A DNA stretch of 64,000 bases from NCBI RefSeq assembly GCF_004341515.1, contig NZ_SLZF01000017.1:1-64000 (forward strand), given 5' to 3'. A program made the translations under genes and the position numbers. The stretch's first letter is position 1. Every line of letters starts with the position of its first letter. The stretch comes from Allobosea sp. BK604. Lineage in GTDB: Bacteria > Pseudomonadota > Alphaproteobacteria > Rhizobiales > Beijerinckiaceae. Positions 54,049 to 62,029 of this stretch are shown in pieces. A model generated the notes under the pieces. It saw only the letters and a list, made by a program, of their open reading frames with translations, was not told where the DNA came from and did no database searches.

Positions 54049-54218
54049 GCTCCCTCGGGCCGCATGCCGGGTTCATCCTCGCCGCCTATGGCGCGGTTGC
54101 GGTCATTCTCGGCGGGTTGATCGCGGCGATTCTGCTCGACCATCGCGCCCAGAAGCGCGCGCTCGACGATCTCGAACGGCGTGGCATCGGCCGGCGCTCG
54201 GGCGGGGCCTCGTCATGA
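54045..54218 (+). CDS. ccmD: Heme exporter protein CcmD
   Basis: A 57-residue protein with one membrane segment (FILAAYGAVAVILGGLIAAI) and a basic, charged tail (LDHRAQKRALDDLERRG), exactly the CcmD plan. CcmD stabilises CcmC-CcmE-CcmAB interactions. It overlaps both neighbours by 4 bases, so ccmC-ccmD-ccmG are translationally coupled. Confidence 0.92.
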   Translation: MSSLGPHAGFILAAYGAVAVILGGLIAAILLDHRAQKRALDDLERRGIGRRSGGASS

Positions 54219-54811
54219 GCCAGGCCGAACTGACCCCGCGGCGGCGCTCGCCGCTGATCTATATCGTGCCGCTGCTGATCTTCGGCGCGCTCGCCATCGT
54301 CTTCCTTGCCGGCCTGTTCGCGGGCGATGCCTCGCGCGTGCCTTCGGCGCTGATCGGCAAGCCGGCGCCGCAGGTCACGCTGACGGCGCTCGAAGGGCTG
54401 CAGAAGGACGGCCAGCCGGTGCCCAGCTTCACGATGGCGGATCTCGGCAAGGGCCGGGCGACCATCGTCAATGTCTTCGCGAGCTGGTGCGCGCCCTGCC
54501 GGGTCGAGCATCCGCAGCTCGTGGCGCTCTCGGACGCGCCGGCGGTGAAGCAGGGCAAGGTGGCGCTGGTCGGCTTCAACTACAAGGACGAGGCCGACAA
54601 TGCCCGCCGCTTCCTTGGCGCGCTCGGCAATCCGTTCTCGGCCGTGGGCGTCGACCGGGCCGGGCGTGGCGCGATCGAGTGGGGCGTCTACGGCGTGCCC
54701 GAGACGTTCCTGATCGGCCCGGACGGACGCATCCTCGACAAGCATGTCGGGCCGCTCGATCAGGCGGGTGCGCAGCGGCTGTTGGCGAAGGCGGTTGCGG
54801 CGGCGAAGTGA
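54215..54811 (+). CDS. ccmG: Thiol:disulfide oxidoreductase CcmG/DsbE
   Basis: A 198-residue membrane-anchored thioredoxin that keeps apocytochrome c cysteines reduced in the periplasm. An N-terminal anchor (PLIYIVPLLIFGALAIVFLAG in two parts) precedes the redox site FASWCAPCRVEHPQ, then VGFNYKDEADNARRFL and the cis-Pro region YGVPETFLIGPDGRIL, all CcmG hallmarks. Last gene of the ccm set here; a palindromic repeat follows. Confidence 0.95.
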   Translation: MSQAELTPRRRSPLIYIVPLLIFGALAIVFLAGLFAGDASRVPSALIGKPAPQVTLTALEGLQKDGQPVPSFTMADLGKGRATIVNVFASWCAPCRVEHPQLVALSDAPAVKQGKVALVGFNYKDEADNARRFLGALGNPFSAVGVDRAGRGAIEWGVYGVPETFLIGPDGRILDKHVGPLDQAGAQRLLAKAVAAAK

Positions 54812-54881
54812 GGCTGGCCGGGCGTCATGCTCTGGTCCGACCCGACTATCGCAGGACAGGAGGGCGCTCTTTCCGGCAAGA

Positions 54882-54920
54882 GATTCTCGGGTCGGCGCTG
54901 CGCTCCGCCCGAGAATGACG
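54882..54920. repeat. Palindrome, ATTCTCGGG type
   Basis: gattctcgggtcgg pairs imperfectly with ccgcccgagaatgac around cgctgcgct. It resembles the second hairpin at 48917-48956 and lies between the convergent ccmG and purQ. Confidence 0.65.
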
Positions 54921-54927
54921 GGGTACT

Positions 54928-55623
54928 TCAGGCCGCAGCCTTGCTTCCGACCAGGCTCGCGAACATGCCGCGGCCATCGGTGCCGCCGACGAGCGAGTCG
55001 ATCAGGTTCTCGGGATGCGGCATCAGGCCGAGCACGTTGAACTTGGGCGAGTAGATGCCGGCGATGTTGTTGAGCGAGCCGTTGGGATTGGCGGCCGGCG
55101 TGGCCTGGCCCTCGGCATCGGCATAGCGGAAGGCGACGAGGCCTTCGCCCTCGAGCCGCGCCAGCGTCTCCGGGTCGGCGATGTAATTGCCCTCGCCATG
55201 GGCGATGCAGACATCGATGACGTCGCCCTTGGCATAGGCGCTGGTATAGGGCGTATCGGCGCGCTCGACCGTGAGGTGCTGGCGCTTGCACACGAATTTC
55301 AGGTTGGCGTTACGGGCGAGCACGCCGGGCAGAAGGCCGGCCTCGCAGGCGATCTGGAAGCCGTTGCAGATACCGAGTACGTAGCCGCCGCGCGCGGCAT
55401 GGGCGCGGGTCGCGTCCATGATATGGGCGCGGCCGGCGATGGCGCCGCAACGCAGGTAGTCGCCATAGGAGAAGCCGCCGGGCAGCACGACGAGATCGGT
55501 CCCGGCCGGCAGCTCGGTATCGGCGTGCCAGACATGGTCGACCTTGGCGCCGGCCTGCTTCAGGGCCTTGGCGACGTCGCCGTCGCGGTTGGAGCCAGGG
55601 AAGGTGATGACGGCAGCGCGCAT
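54928..55623 (-). CDS. purQ: Phosphoribosylformylglycinamidine synthase subunit PurQ
   Basis: Glutamine amidotransferase subunit (231 residues) supplying ammonia to PurL in the fourth step of purine synthesis. The class I triad is present: nucleophile Cys in VLGICNGFQIACEAGLLPG, and His/Glu in LGLMPHPENLIDS. Start MRAAVITFPGSNRDGD is canonical. It follows purS by 4 bases. The large subunit gene purL is not next to it. Confidence 0.96.
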   Translation of the reverse strand: MRAAVITFPGSNRDGDVAKALKQAGAKVDHVWHADTELPAGTDLVVLPGGFSYGDYLRCGAIAGRAHIMDATRAHAARGGYVLGICNGFQIACEAGLLPGVLARNANLKFVCKRQHLTVERADTPYTSAYAKGDVIDVCIAHGEGNYIADPETLARLEGEGLVAFRYADAEGQATPAANPNGSLNNIAGIYSPKFNVLGLMPHPENLIDSLVGGTDGRGMFASLVGSKAAA

Positions 55624-55627
55624 GATG

Positions 55628-55870
55628 TCAGGCTCCGATCTCGACTCGGTAATTCTCGATCACCGTGTTCGCCAAGAGCTTCTCGCAGGCGTCCTTGAGC
55701 GCGGCCTCGGCCGCGGCCTTGTCGGCGCTGTCGAACTCGATGTCGAAGACCTTGCCCTGGCGGACGGAGCCGACGCCGTCGATGCCGAGCGATTTCAGCG
55801 CGCCCTCGATGGCCTTGCCCTGCGGATCGAGCACGCCGTTCTTCAGGGTGACGGTGACGCGGGCTTTCAT
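55628..55870 (-). CDS. purS: Phosphoribosylformylglycinamidine synthase subunit PurS
   Basis: An 80-residue small subunit bridging PurL and PurQ. Canonical pattern: MKARVTVTLKNGVLDPQGKA, IEGALKSLGIDGVGSVRQGK and AALKDACEKLLANTVIENYRVEI. Full family length. It precedes purQ by 4 bases, so the two are co-translated; the three-protein (PurLQS) form of the enzyme is implied. Confidence 0.95.
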   Translation of the reverse strand: MKARVTVTLKNGVLDPQGKAIEGALKSLGIDGVGSVRQGKVFDIEFDSADKAAAEAALKDACEKLLANTVIENYRVEIGA

Positions 55871-55952
55871 CGGGCTCTCCGGAACTGGGAATTGAGGGTG
55901 CCTTAGCGGCGAATCGGCGCGGGCTCAACCTTTTGTCGGGCCAGCCGCCGAA

Positions 55953-56525
55953 TCAGCGGCTACGCCAGGTCGAGCGGGCATAGGTGCGGGCGCGCTCGGC
56001 ATCGTCGGTGATGGCGATGGCGAGCGTGAGCTTGCCGGCGTCGCGGCCGTAGACGATCGCGGTCGCGGCTCCCCGGGATGGGGAGTCCTTGGCGCGGATC
56101 TCGACGAGCAGCGCGCTGGCGCCGGATTCGTCATAACGCGAGACGCTGGTCGTGCTCTTCGGCGCCTTGGGCGCCGTACTCTTGGGATTCGTCTTGCCCT
56201 TCTCGGGTTTGGGCGGTGTCGAAGGCTTGGCGAATTCGCGGGCGAGGCGGGCCGGATCGGTCGCGAGCGCCCGCTCCATCTCGTCGGCGCGCTTGCCCTC
56301 CAGGCTGATCAGCGCGGCCATGGCCTGATGAGCGCAGGATTCGCGGGGGCAATAGACGATGCTGCGCGGCTCCAGCCCGTCATTCACCACCCAGTCGGCG
56401 ATCGGCAGGGGCTGCCAGCCGCGATCGGCAGCGAGCTCTGTGATGCCGGCGCCGAACTGGTTGGTGCAGGCGGCGAGCAGGCAGAGCCCGACGAGCAGCG
56501 CAGCCAAACGGAAACGGGAGCGCAT
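55953..56525 (-). CDS. Unassigned lipoprotein
   Basis: 190 residues; a lipoprotein signal (LAALLVGLCLLAAC) gives a mature start at the Cys. The mature part has a WQPLPIADWVVNDGLEPRS segment, a Cys pair (IVYCPRESCAHQ), a Lys/Pro/Ser-rich linker (PPKPEKGKTNPKSTAPKAPK) and a C-terminal beta-rich part. I do not recognise a family. Start MRSRFRLAA is used; an ATG at 56549 (MTHVKRGRMRS) would place the parS-like motif inside the gene. It sits between purC and purS, 41 bases after purC, so it is likely co-transcribed. Confidence 0.72.
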   Translation of the reverse strand: MRSRFRLAALLVGLCLLAACTNQFGAGITELAADRGWQPLPIADWVVNDGLEPRSIVYCPRESCAHQAMAALISLEGKRADEMERALATDPARLAREFAKPSTPPKPEKGKTNPKSTAPKAPKSTTSVSRYDESGASALLVEIRAKDSPSRGAATAIVYGRDAGKLTLAIAITDDAERARTYARSTWRSR

Positions 56526-56533
56526 GCGCCCCC

Positions 56534-56547
56534 GTTTCACGTGAGTC
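56534..56547 (+). other. parS-like motif GTTTCACGTGAGTC (copy 3)
   Basis: Identical to the 14-mer at 1908 and similar to 44654. It is located just upstream of the lipoprotein start, between it and the purC stop. Confidence 0.3.
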
Positions 56548-56566
56548 ATTTGCCCGGTCGCGGCGT

Positions 56567-57331
56567 TCACTGCACCAGGCGGGGGCCGGCAGGGCCGGGC
56601 TTTTCGTTCTCGCCGAGGATGCCGAGGCGGCGCGCCACCTCGGTATAGGCCTCGATCAGCCCGCCCATGTCGCGGCGGAAGCGGTCCTTGTCGAGCTTGT
56701 CCTTCGACTTGATGTCCCAGAGCCGGCAGGAATCGGGGCTGATCTCGTCGGCGACGACGATGCGCATCATCTCGCCTTCCCAGAGCCGGCCGGTCTCCAT
56801 CTTGAAGTCGACGAGGCGGATGCCGGCGCCGAGGAAGAGGCCCGAGAGGAAGTCGTTGACGCGGATGGCGAGCGCCATGATGTCGTCGATTTCCTGCGGC
56901 GTCGCCCAGCCGAAGGCGGTGATGTGCTCTTCCGAGACCATCGGGTCGTTCAGGGCGTCGTTCTTGTAATAGAACTCGATGATCGAGCGCGGCAGCTGCG
57001 TGCCTTCCTCGAGACCGAGCTTGGTCGAGAGCGAGCCGGCGGCGATGTTGCGCACCACGACCTCGAGCGGGATGATCTCGACCTCGCGGATCAGCTGCTC
57101 GCGCATGTTCAGCCGGCGGATGAAATGCGTGGGCACGCCGATATCGTTCAGGTTGCTGAAGATGTGCTCGGAGATGCGGTTATTGAGGACGCCCTTGCCG
57201 TCGATCACCTCATGCTTTTTGGCATTGAAGGCAGTCGCGTCGTCCTTGAAATGCTGGATCAGCGTACCCGGCTCGGGTCCCTCATAGAGGACCTTCGCCT
57301 TGCCTTCGTAGATGCGACGGCGGCGATTCAT
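56567..57331 (-). CDS. purC: Phosphoribosylaminoimidazole-succinocarboxamide synthase
   Basis: A 254-residue SAICAR synthase, the aspartate-adding step of purine synthesis. Family pieces: IYEGKAKVLYEGPEPG, FKDDATAFNAKKH, ISEHIFSNLNDIGVPTHFI, EIIPLEVVVRNIAAGS, LVDFKMETGRLW and ADEISPDSCRLWD. The start MNRRRRIYEG is standard; the frame is open 72 codons upstream without family character. First gene of the purC-lipoprotein-purS-purQ run. Confidence 0.96.
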   Translation of the reverse strand: MNRRRRIYEGKAKVLYEGPEPGTLIQHFKDDATAFNAKKHEVIDGKGVLNNRISEHIFSNLNDIGVPTHFIRRLNMREQLIREVEIIPLEVVVRNIAAGSLSTKLGLEEGTQLPRSIIEFYYKNDALNDPMVSEEHITAFGWATPQEIDDIMALAIRVNDFLSGLFLGAGIRLVDFKMETGRLWEGEMMRIVVADEISPDSCRLWDIKSKDKLDKDRFRRDMGGLIEAYTEVARRLGILGENEKPGPAGPRLVQ

Positions 57332-57728
57332 TGGGATATACCGTGGCTTGAGGAAATCCAAAGGTCGGCCTTTCTCTGGACGCGGGATTACTCCCGCGGC
57401 GGGATCGTGGCCCCTGTTCAGCCGGTTCGCCGCAACCCTTGCGATCCCCGCCCAAACGGGAATCAACCTAGACTGCGGCGCCGCCTGGCTCAATGCATAG
57501 GCAATCCATAAGGCTGCCATTGCGCCCGCTATATGGGCCTTCTGCACCGCAAACGCAATAAAGCGCGGCGAGACCGAACGTCGCCCGCTGTCCGCGTGGT
57601 TATCGGCTGGTCATCGCGGCCGTGGCGGCGCGCGCTGTCGCCGTTGGTCGTAATCCGTGCTGGCCCTGGGGCACGCGCCGCCCTATATGGCTGTTCGAGA
57701 GATAGCCCCCGCAAGAGGACTGAACCGC
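57332..57728. other. Divergent intergenic region purC / zeta-type gene
   Basis: 397 bases with no gene I can support. It must hold both promoters. Two similar short blocks, cgcccgctatatgggcc (57531) and cgccgccctatatggc (57678), each carry a ctatatgg element that could be a -10, but neither has a clear -35. AGAGGACTG precedes the ATG at 57729. Confidence 0.5.
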
Positions 57729-58052
57729 ATGTCGACCTTCGATCAGCGCAAGGATGCTTTCGAGAACAAGTTCGCCCATGACGAGGAGCTGCGCTTCAAG
57801 GCGACGGCCCGGCGCAACAAGCTTCTCGGCCTGTGGGCGGCGGAGAAGCTGGGCAAGGCCGGCCCCGACGCGGATGCCTATGCCAAGTCGGTCGTGCTGG
57901 CCGATTTCGAGGAGGCCGGCGACGAGGACGTGCTGCGCAAGGTCAAGGCCGATTTCGCCTCGGCCAATGTCGCGGTTGCCGATGACGAGATCCGCCAGGT
58001 CATGAACAGCCTGCTGCTCAAAGCGGCCGAGGATATCCAGGCCGGCCGCTGA
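57729..58052 (+). CDS. DUF1476 / ATP synthase zeta-type protein
   Basis: A 107-residue protein starting MSTFDQRKDAFENKFAHDEEL, with RRNKLLGLWAAEKLG, DAYAKSVVLADFEEAGDEDVLRKV (in two pieces) and DDEIRQVMNSLLLKAAEDI. This is DUF1476, shown in Paracoccus to be the zeta subunit, an inhibitor of the F1-ATPase that blocks hydrolysis through its N-terminus. The role here is inferred from the family. It is monocistronic, with no atp genes nearby. Confidence 0.92.
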   Translation: MSTFDQRKDAFENKFAHDEELRFKATARRNKLLGLWAAEKLGKAGPDADAYAKSVVLADFEEAGDEDVLRKVKADFASANVAVADDEIRQVMNSLLLKAAEDIQAGR

Positions 58053-58232
58053 GACGGTTTGGTCATTCTACTGGCGGGGCCGTCTGGCGCGGTCTCAGAA
58101 GGGCGCGCCTCAAACGCAGGACGCTTTTGTAACGGGCGCATGGGCGCCCGTTTGCATTTCCGGGCCCCTCCGGTCCAACCTGCGCGCCACCCGCCCTGCC
58201 CGGGAGCGGGATCAAACCGGATCAAAGCGCTC

Positions 58233-59018
58233 ATGTCCTCCGCCAAGCCGACCGTTCTCTCCTCGCTCGCCGATCGTTTCGCCAAGGGCGATACGCTTCT
58301 GTCCGCCTGGTGCGGCCTGCCCGATCCGAGCGTCTCGCAGATCCTGGCGCAGGAGGATTTCGACGCGATCACGCTCGACATGCAGCACGGCCCGATCACG
58401 CTCAGCGAGGTCATCCGCGCGGTGCCGTTGATCAACGCCGCCGGCAAGCCGGTGGTGGCGCGCATCCCGGTCGGCGAGTTCCAGAACGTCTCGAAACTGC
58501 TCGATTCCGGCGTCTCCGGCGTGATCGCGCCGATGATCAACACGATCGAGGACGCCAAGCGCCTCGCGGCCTATGCCAAGTATCCGCCGCTCGGCGAGCG
58601 CAGCTGGGGCAGCTATGGCGGGCTCGGCGCCTCCGGGCTCGACCCGAACAGCTATCTGCGCGAGGCCAACCGCTTCTCGCTGACCTTCGCGATGATCGAG
58701 ACCCGCGAGGCGATGGCGATCGTCGACGACATCCTGGCCCTCGAAGGCATCGACGCGCTCTTCGTCGGCCCGTCCGACCTGTCGATCGCGCTCTCCGGCG
58801 GCAAGCAGGTCAATGCCACCGCCAAGGAGGTCGACGAGGCCGTCCGCCACATCGTCAAGCGCGCCTCGGCGGTCAACAAGCCGGTGGCATTCTACGCCGC
58901 CACCGCCGAACGGGCGAAGGAAGGCGTCGAGATGGGCTGCCGCTTCGTCACGGTGATGAGCGATTCGTCGCTGTTGCGCACGGCAACGAAGACCGCCCTG
59001 AAGACTGTCAGGGGCTGA
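58233..59018 (+). CDS. HpcH/HpaI-family aldolase
   Basis: A 261-residue class II, metal-dependent aldolase cleaving 2-keto-3-deoxy acids to pyruvate and an aldehyde. Marks: FDAITLDMQHGPIT with the catalytic base His region, ARIPVGE, the metal Glu in AMIETREAM and the Asp in LFVGPSDLSIALSG. Start MSSAKPTVLSSLADRF by homology. Substrates in the family range from homoprotocatechuate products to rhamnonate; the context gives no hint. Confidence 0.92.
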   Translation: MSSAKPTVLSSLADRFAKGDTLLSAWCGLPDPSVSQILAQEDFDAITLDMQHGPITLSEVIRAVPLINAAGKPVVARIPVGEFQNVSKLLDSGVSGVIAPMINTIEDAKRLAAYAKYPPLGERSWGSYGGLGASGLDPNSYLREANRFSLTFAMIETREAMAIVDDILALEGIDALFVGPSDLSIALSGGKQVNATAKEVDEAVRHIVKRASAVNKPVAFYAATAERAKEGVEMGCRFVTVMSDSSLLRTATKTALKTVRG

Positions 59019-59160
59019 GAGCCAGTCGATAGTTCTACTCGCGAGGCTGTCGAACGCAGCTGTCTGTGCTTCCGGTGCTCACGGACATAAGTCCGCTCCG
59101 CTCCGGTTCTCGACAGCCGCGCCCGCCGGCTCACACCAGCGAATTCTCAAACGGTCTCCG
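59017..59160. repeat. Dispersed 140-base repeat with a CGGAC hairpin (copy 2)
   Basis: Partner of 20108-20250. It contains ctgtctgtgcttccggtgct, CGGAC-ATAA-GTCCG, ccgctccgg and caccagcgaattctcaaa. It lies between the convergent aldolase and glycosylase genes. Confidence 0.7.
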
Positions 59161-59166
59161 AGATCA

Positions 59167-59808
59167 TCAAGCGTTGATGCCCTCGCGCTGCTTCAGCACT
59201 GCATAATAGGCCCAGAGCAGCCTTGCCGCGACGCCGCGCCAGGGCCGCCAGGCTTCCGCCATCGCCTCGAGCTCGGCCGGCTTCGGCCGGGCGGGCAGGG
59301 CGAAGGCGACGCGGGCCGCCTCCTGGATGGCGAGGTCGTCGGCGGCGAAGCCGTCGCGATGGCCGAGGCAGAACAGCAGGTAGACATCGGCGGTCCAGGG
59401 CCCGATGCCGGAGACCGCCGTCATATGCTGATGGACGAGTTCCGGCGTGAAGTCTTCCAGCGCGCCGAAATCGAGCCGGCCCTCGACGATCGCGGCCGCG
59501 ACGGCGCGCAAGGTCTTCTGCTTCGGTCGCGACAGGCCGGACAGGCGCATGTCCTCGTCGGTCGCAGCAAGGACGCGCTCCGGCGTCAGGGGCGTCAGCA
59601 CGCTCTCGACCCGAGTCCAGACGGCGCGGGCGCTCGCCACCGAGAGCTGCTGCGAGACGATGATCGCGCATAGTCCGACGAAGCCACCCTCGCGCCGGCG
59701 CAAGGGCGGCAGGCCGGTCCTGGCGATGATCGCGGCCCAGTCGGGATGGAGGGCGCCGAGCACGGCCATGCCCTGTTCGAGATCGGCGTCGGAGGTGATC
59801 CGTGTCAT
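59167..59808 (-). CDS. DNA-3-methyladenine glycosylase II (AlkA-like)
   Basis: A 213-residue HhH-GPD base-excision enzyme removing alkylated purines. SQQLSVASARAVWTRV precedes the helix-hairpin-helix (LVHQHMTAVSGIGPWTADVYLLF, in two parts), and the catalytic Asp lies in GFAADDLAIQEAAR. It lacks AlkA's N-terminal domain and iron-sulfur cysteines, matching the short alphaproteobacterial form. Start MTRITSDADLEQG. Confidence 0.92.
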   Translation of the reverse strand: MTRITSDADLEQGMAVLGALHPDWAAIIARTGLPPLRRREGGFVGLCAIIVSQQLSVASARAVWTRVESVLTPLTPERVLAATDEDMRLSGLSRPKQKTLRAVAAAIVEGRLDFGALEDFTPELVHQHMTAVSGIGPWTADVYLLFCLGHRDGFAADDLAIQEAARVAFALPARPKPAELEAMAEAWRPWRGVAARLLWAYYAVLKQREGINA

Positions 59809-59902
59809 TGCGTCGTCTCGGTCATGGCGTCGTCTTGATCATAGCTTCGTCTTGGCCTGCGTTCGGGGCAGGGCGTGTCAGGAGGCGCCTGGCCGCGCGA
59901 GG

Positions 59903-59988
59903 CTAGAGCATTTCCGCGCTTCTCCGAATCGCGACAATTCTCTATCCCTTTGTTTTGACGCATTTTCTTCGCTCGAAAAGGCTCTGGG
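59903..59988. repeat. Dispersed palindrome, TAGAGCATTTTC family
   Basis: Starts ctagagcatttccgcgcttc, has the cgaatcgcgaca and AT-rich ccctttgttttgacgc blocks and ends ctcgaaaaggctctgg. It matches the 21223 copy block by block but is about 20 bases shorter. It lies in the region between divergent glycosylase and gluQ. Confidence 0.85.
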
Positions 59989-60004
59989 ACCATAGACATA
60001 GCTG

Positions 60005-60901
60005 ATGGCGACGTCCTCCCCCGAAACCAGGCGGCCAGTCTTCCGCTTCGCTCCCAGCCCGAACGGCAGGCTACATCTCGGCCATGCCCTGTCGGCCCTG
60101 ACCAATGAGCGCCTCGCCGGGGCATGCGGCGGCGAGCTGCTGCTGCGTGTCGAGGATATCGACCTGACGCGTTGCCGGCCGGATTTCGAGCAGGCGATCC
60201 ATGACGATCTCGCCTGGCTGGGCATCCGCTTCGATGGCGCCGTGCGGCGGCAATCGGAGCATTTCGACGATTACCGGACGGTGCTTGGCCGCTTGCAGGC
60301 GAAGGGCATCGTCTATCCCTGCTTCTGCTCGCGGCAGGAGGTCAGGCAGGCGGTTGCAGCGCAGGAGGTGGAGACAGGCCGGGCCTGGCCGCGTGATCCG
60401 GATGGCGCGCCGCTCTATCCCGGCACCTGCCGCAGCCTGAGCGCCAGGGAGGCAGAGGCGCGGATCGCCGCCGGTGAGGCACATGTGCTGCGGCTCGCCA
60501 TGGATCGGGCGCTGGCGACCATTGGCGGCGCGCTTTCTTATCGGGTGTTCGGTGAGGATGGCGCGGAGCAGGTCGCCGTCGCCGAGCCGGCGCGCTGGGG
60601 CGATGTCGTGCTGGCACGCAAGGATGTGCCGACGAGCTATCACCTCTCCGTCGTGGTCGATGACGCTTTGCAGCGCGTCAGCCATGTCGTGCGCGGCCGC
60701 GATCTCGAAGCGGCGACCGATATCCACGTGATGCTGCAGCGCCTGCTCGGGCTGCCGACGCCGCGCTACCATTTCCACCGCCTGCTGATCGACCAGACCG
60801 GCCAGAAGCTGGCGAAGAGCCGCCTGTCCGAGAGCCTGGCCGATGTGAGGGCGCGCGGCGTGACTGCGGGCGAGATTCGACGCCAGCTCGGCTTCGCATA
60901 G
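60005..60901 (+). CDS. gluQ: tRNA glutamyl-Q(34) synthetase GluQRS
   Basis: A 298-residue glutamyl-tRNA-synthetase-like enzyme that attaches Glu to queuosine at position 34 of tRNA-Asp. It lacks an anticodon-binding domain, hence the short length. HIGH-type motif: FAPSPNGRLHLGHALSAL; zinc site beginning YPCFCSRQEV and ending GTCRS; SYHLSVVVDDALQRVSHVVRG (in two parts); KMSKS-type loop GQKLAKSRLSE. All in order and intact. Confidence 0.95.
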   Translation: MATSSPETRRPVFRFAPSPNGRLHLGHALSALTNERLAGACGGELLLRVEDIDLTRCRPDFEQAIHDDLAWLGIRFDGAVRRQSEHFDDYRTVLGRLQAKGIVYPCFCSRQEVRQAVAAQEVETGRAWPRDPDGAPLYPGTCRSLSAREAEARIAAGEAHVLRLAMDRALATIGGALSYRVFGEDGAEQVAVAEPARWGDVVLARKDVPTSYHLSVVVDDALQRVSHVVRGRDLEAATDIHVMLQRLLGLPTPRYHFHRLLIDQTGQKLAKSRLSESLADVRARGVTAGEIRRQLGFA

Positions 60902-60909
60902 CGCTGTCC

Positions 60910-60982
60910 GTCATTGCGACGAGCGCAGCAACGTACCATCCGGGGGTGGCAGCACCCCTTCCCCTGGTGCGCTCGCAATGAC
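60910..60982. repeat. Palindromic repeat, TCATTGCGAG family (short form)
   Basis: gtcattgcgacgagcg at the left and gcgctcgcaatgac at the right are inverted, with an inner gggggtggc / agcacccctt hairpin. It lies between convergent gluQ and the AEC transporter. Confidence 0.88.
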
Positions 60983-60990
60983 CGAAGGCG

Positions 60991-61908
60991 TCAGCCGACG
61001 CCGAGCCAGGTCAGCCAGGCGGCGGTGGTGAAGAGCGAGAGCATGGTCGAAAGCGCGATCGCGCTCGAGGCATCGGCCATGCCCTGCCGGTACCGCTCGG
61101 CAAAGAGATAGGCGTTGATGCCGCAGGGGCAGGCGGCGAAGAGCACTGCGACACCGGACCAATGCGTGGGCATCTCGAAGACGCGCGTCGCCAGGACGTA
61201 GACGATCAGCGGGTGCACGAAGAGCTTGAGCGCGCTCAGCACGGTCGGCAGGCCGAGGCCCGATTCCAGGCCGTAACGCCGCATCGCGATGCCGAGGCTG
61301 ACCAGGGCGCAGGGCACGGCCGCATCGGCGATCAGGCCGATGATCGTCCAGAGCGCGCCGGGAATGAGGTCGACAAAGGGGCGCGCCAGCATGCCGAGCA
61401 GGATGCCGACGATGATCGGATGGGTGAGCAGCCGCCGGCCCATCAGTGTCAGCGAGGCGGCGCGGCCTTCGGCGAGCACGGTCGCGAGCACCATGATTAC
61501 CGGCAGATGCACGGCGAGCAGGAGGCCGAGCGGCACCGCGCCGGCATCGCCATAGGCTTTCAGGATCATCGGCACGCCGACGAAGACGGTGTTGGACTGG
61601 GCGGCGGCGAAGCCCGAGACGACGAGCTCCGGTCCCTTGCGGTCGAAGAGGCGGCGCGCGATCAGCATCGCCAGCGCGCCGACGATGACGAGCCCGCCGA
61701 AATAGGCGATCCAATAGCCCCAGGGCTGGCTCGACGGGATATCGGCCTTTGCCAGCGTGCGGAAGAGCAGGCAGGGCACCGCCAGCACGAAGACGAAATC
61801 GGACAGGCCCTCGCCAGTGGTCTCGCGCACTAGCTTTGCCCAGCGCGCGGCGTAGCCGAGGCCGATCAGGCCGAAAACGGGCAGGACGATGAGGAGCGAG
61901 GAAAGCAT
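60991..61908 (-). CDS. AEC-family transporter (auxin efflux carrier type)
   Basis: A 305-residue inner-membrane carrier with about ten hydrophobic segments in two inverted five-segment halves. Family features: VLPVFGLIGLGYAARWAKLV at the start, GFAAAQSNTVFVGVPMILKAYG (the conserved Asn/Pro region), LTHPIIVGILLGMLARP and ALVSLGIAMRRYG. Bacterial AEC proteins move malonate, malate or other small acids; substrate unknown. Confidence 0.92.
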   Translation of the reverse strand: MLSSLLIVLPVFGLIGLGYAARWAKLVRETTGEGLSDFVFVLAVPCLLFRTLAKADIPSSQPWGYWIAYFGGLVIVGALAMLIARRLFDRKGPELVVSGFAAAQSNTVFVGVPMILKAYGDAGAVPLGLLLAVHLPVIMVLATVLAEGRAASLTLMGRRLLTHPIIVGILLGMLARPFVDLIPGALWTIIGLIADAAVPCALVSLGIAMRRYGLESGLGLPTVLSALKLFVHPLIVYVLATRVFEMPTHWSGVAVLFAACPCGINAYLFAERYRQGMADASSAIALSTMLSLFTTAAWLTWLGVG

Positions 61909-61977
61909 CTGAGGCGGGTTCGGGTGAGCAAAGTCGACGTCCTGCCGCCCTCAGCCCTTCCGCCCCCGGAGTCAAGC

Positions 61978-62009
61978 GCAGCCATGCGCAAAAAGCGCGC
62001 GATGGCTGC
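61978..62009 (-). terminator. Hairpin after the M23 peptidase gene
   Basis: GCAGCCAT and ATGGCTGC arms enclose a second stem GCGC-TTTTT-GCGC. It starts 20 bases after the M23 stop. No U-run follows, so it may act with Rho or only protect the 3' end. Confidence 0.4.
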
Positions 62010-62029
62010 CAGTGCTTTCAGCTATGCGT

